The translations under genes and the position numbers were made by a program. The notes under the pieces were generated by a model. The model was not told where the DNA came from and ran no database searches. It worked only from the letters and a program-made list of their open reading frames with translations. 64,000 nucleotides of DNA from Hymenobacter citatus (GTDB taxonomy: Bacteria; Bacteroidota; Bacteroidia; Cytophagales; Hymenobacteraceae). The DNA lies in the NCBI RefSeq assembly GCF_014333615.1, contig NZ_JACSCY010000010.1, positions 100,064 through 164,063 of the forward strand, given 5' to 3'. Positions 63,766 to 64,000 of the stretch are shown here, in pieces (the first letter of the stretch is position 1; each line of letters starts with the position of its first letter).

Positions 63766-64000
63766 AAGAGACAAAGAAGCATACGCGAAATACAAGTGAA
63801 CTCACATGCGGAGTAGGACGCCCTACAACACGTAGTTTGATTACATGCTAAAATACAATGCTAGACTTAGCAGTATTATGAGCACCGAATATATATTATT
63901 CCAAGACACCGGGTATAACTACGGTGGCTGTTGCAAAAAGCAATTGATTGCAAGTTAGTAAGTTGACAGCCTATGCTAGGCTTTCATCCCGTCGCGACAT
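63766..64000. other. Right-hand end of the window, no gene seen
   Basis: These 235 bases upstream of the last gene are AT-rich. They should hold its promoter, but I see no clear TTTG / TANNTTTG pair, no hairpin and no open frame of note. Confidence 0.5.

Overview
The window reads as chromosomal DNA of a Bacteroidota bacterium, most likely a Hymenobacter-like member of the Cytophagales. The evidence is a type IX secretion system (SprA, a PorP/SprF-like protein and three cargo proteins with type A or type B C-terminal sorting domains), an ECF sigma / FecR / SusC / SusD module, TANNTTTG-type promoter elements and a GC-rich backbone (about 57% in one line I counted). The genus is my inference; no rRNA gene is present to test it.

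Layout. 1-6.1 kb: the 3' part of sprA, then gcvH, a VanZ-like protein and an M28 peptidase on the + strand. 6.2-11.6 kb: an exported protein, yicC, a glycosyltransferase-flippase pair and a MoxR ATPase. 11.7-20.2 kb: a copper/silver efflux locus on the - strand with two CusB-like adaptors, a TolC-like channel, a CusA-type RND pump split in two by a palindromic repeat, a small metal-binding lipoprotein and a Cys-rich exported protein. 20.3-21.8 kb: a luciferase-like oxidoreductase and two tRNAs (Leu-UAA, Gly-GCC). 22-29 kb: ECF sigma, anti-sigma, SusC and SusD. 29-45.5 kb: mostly housekeeping and stand-alone genes (mutS, a SpoU-type methyltransferase, a T9SS metalloprotease, TerC, yajQ, an acetyltransferase, a PRISE-type reductase, a NYN/cold-shock protein, a DUF457 membrane protein, mfd). 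45.5-47.5 kb: one very AT-rich NACHT-family STAND NTPase gene, clearly foreign in composition and a candidate anti-phage gene. 47.5-56.6 kb: a TonB-like protein, glycosylasparaginase, cutC, two beta-propeller proteins, murF and a VCBS-repeat T9SS cargo protein. 56.9-62.9 kb: a 1618-residue repetitive adhesin-like T9SS type B protein followed by its probable PorP/SprF partner. 63.1-63.8 kb: an uncharacterised exported protein.

Intergenic regions are unusually rich in long palindromic elements. I recognise at least three recurring families plus several singletons. One copy splits the RND pump gene, and a 25-bp perfect hairpin ends exactly at the start codon of the anti-sigma factor. A 7-bp-period repeat (GCTGTTA/GCTGCTG) occurs both between genes and in frame inside mfd. 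The hexamer CTACCC/GGGTAG is strongly over-represented where I counted it.

The points I would look at first are the split cusA, the NACHT gene, the fecR start hairpin and the repeat inside mfd.
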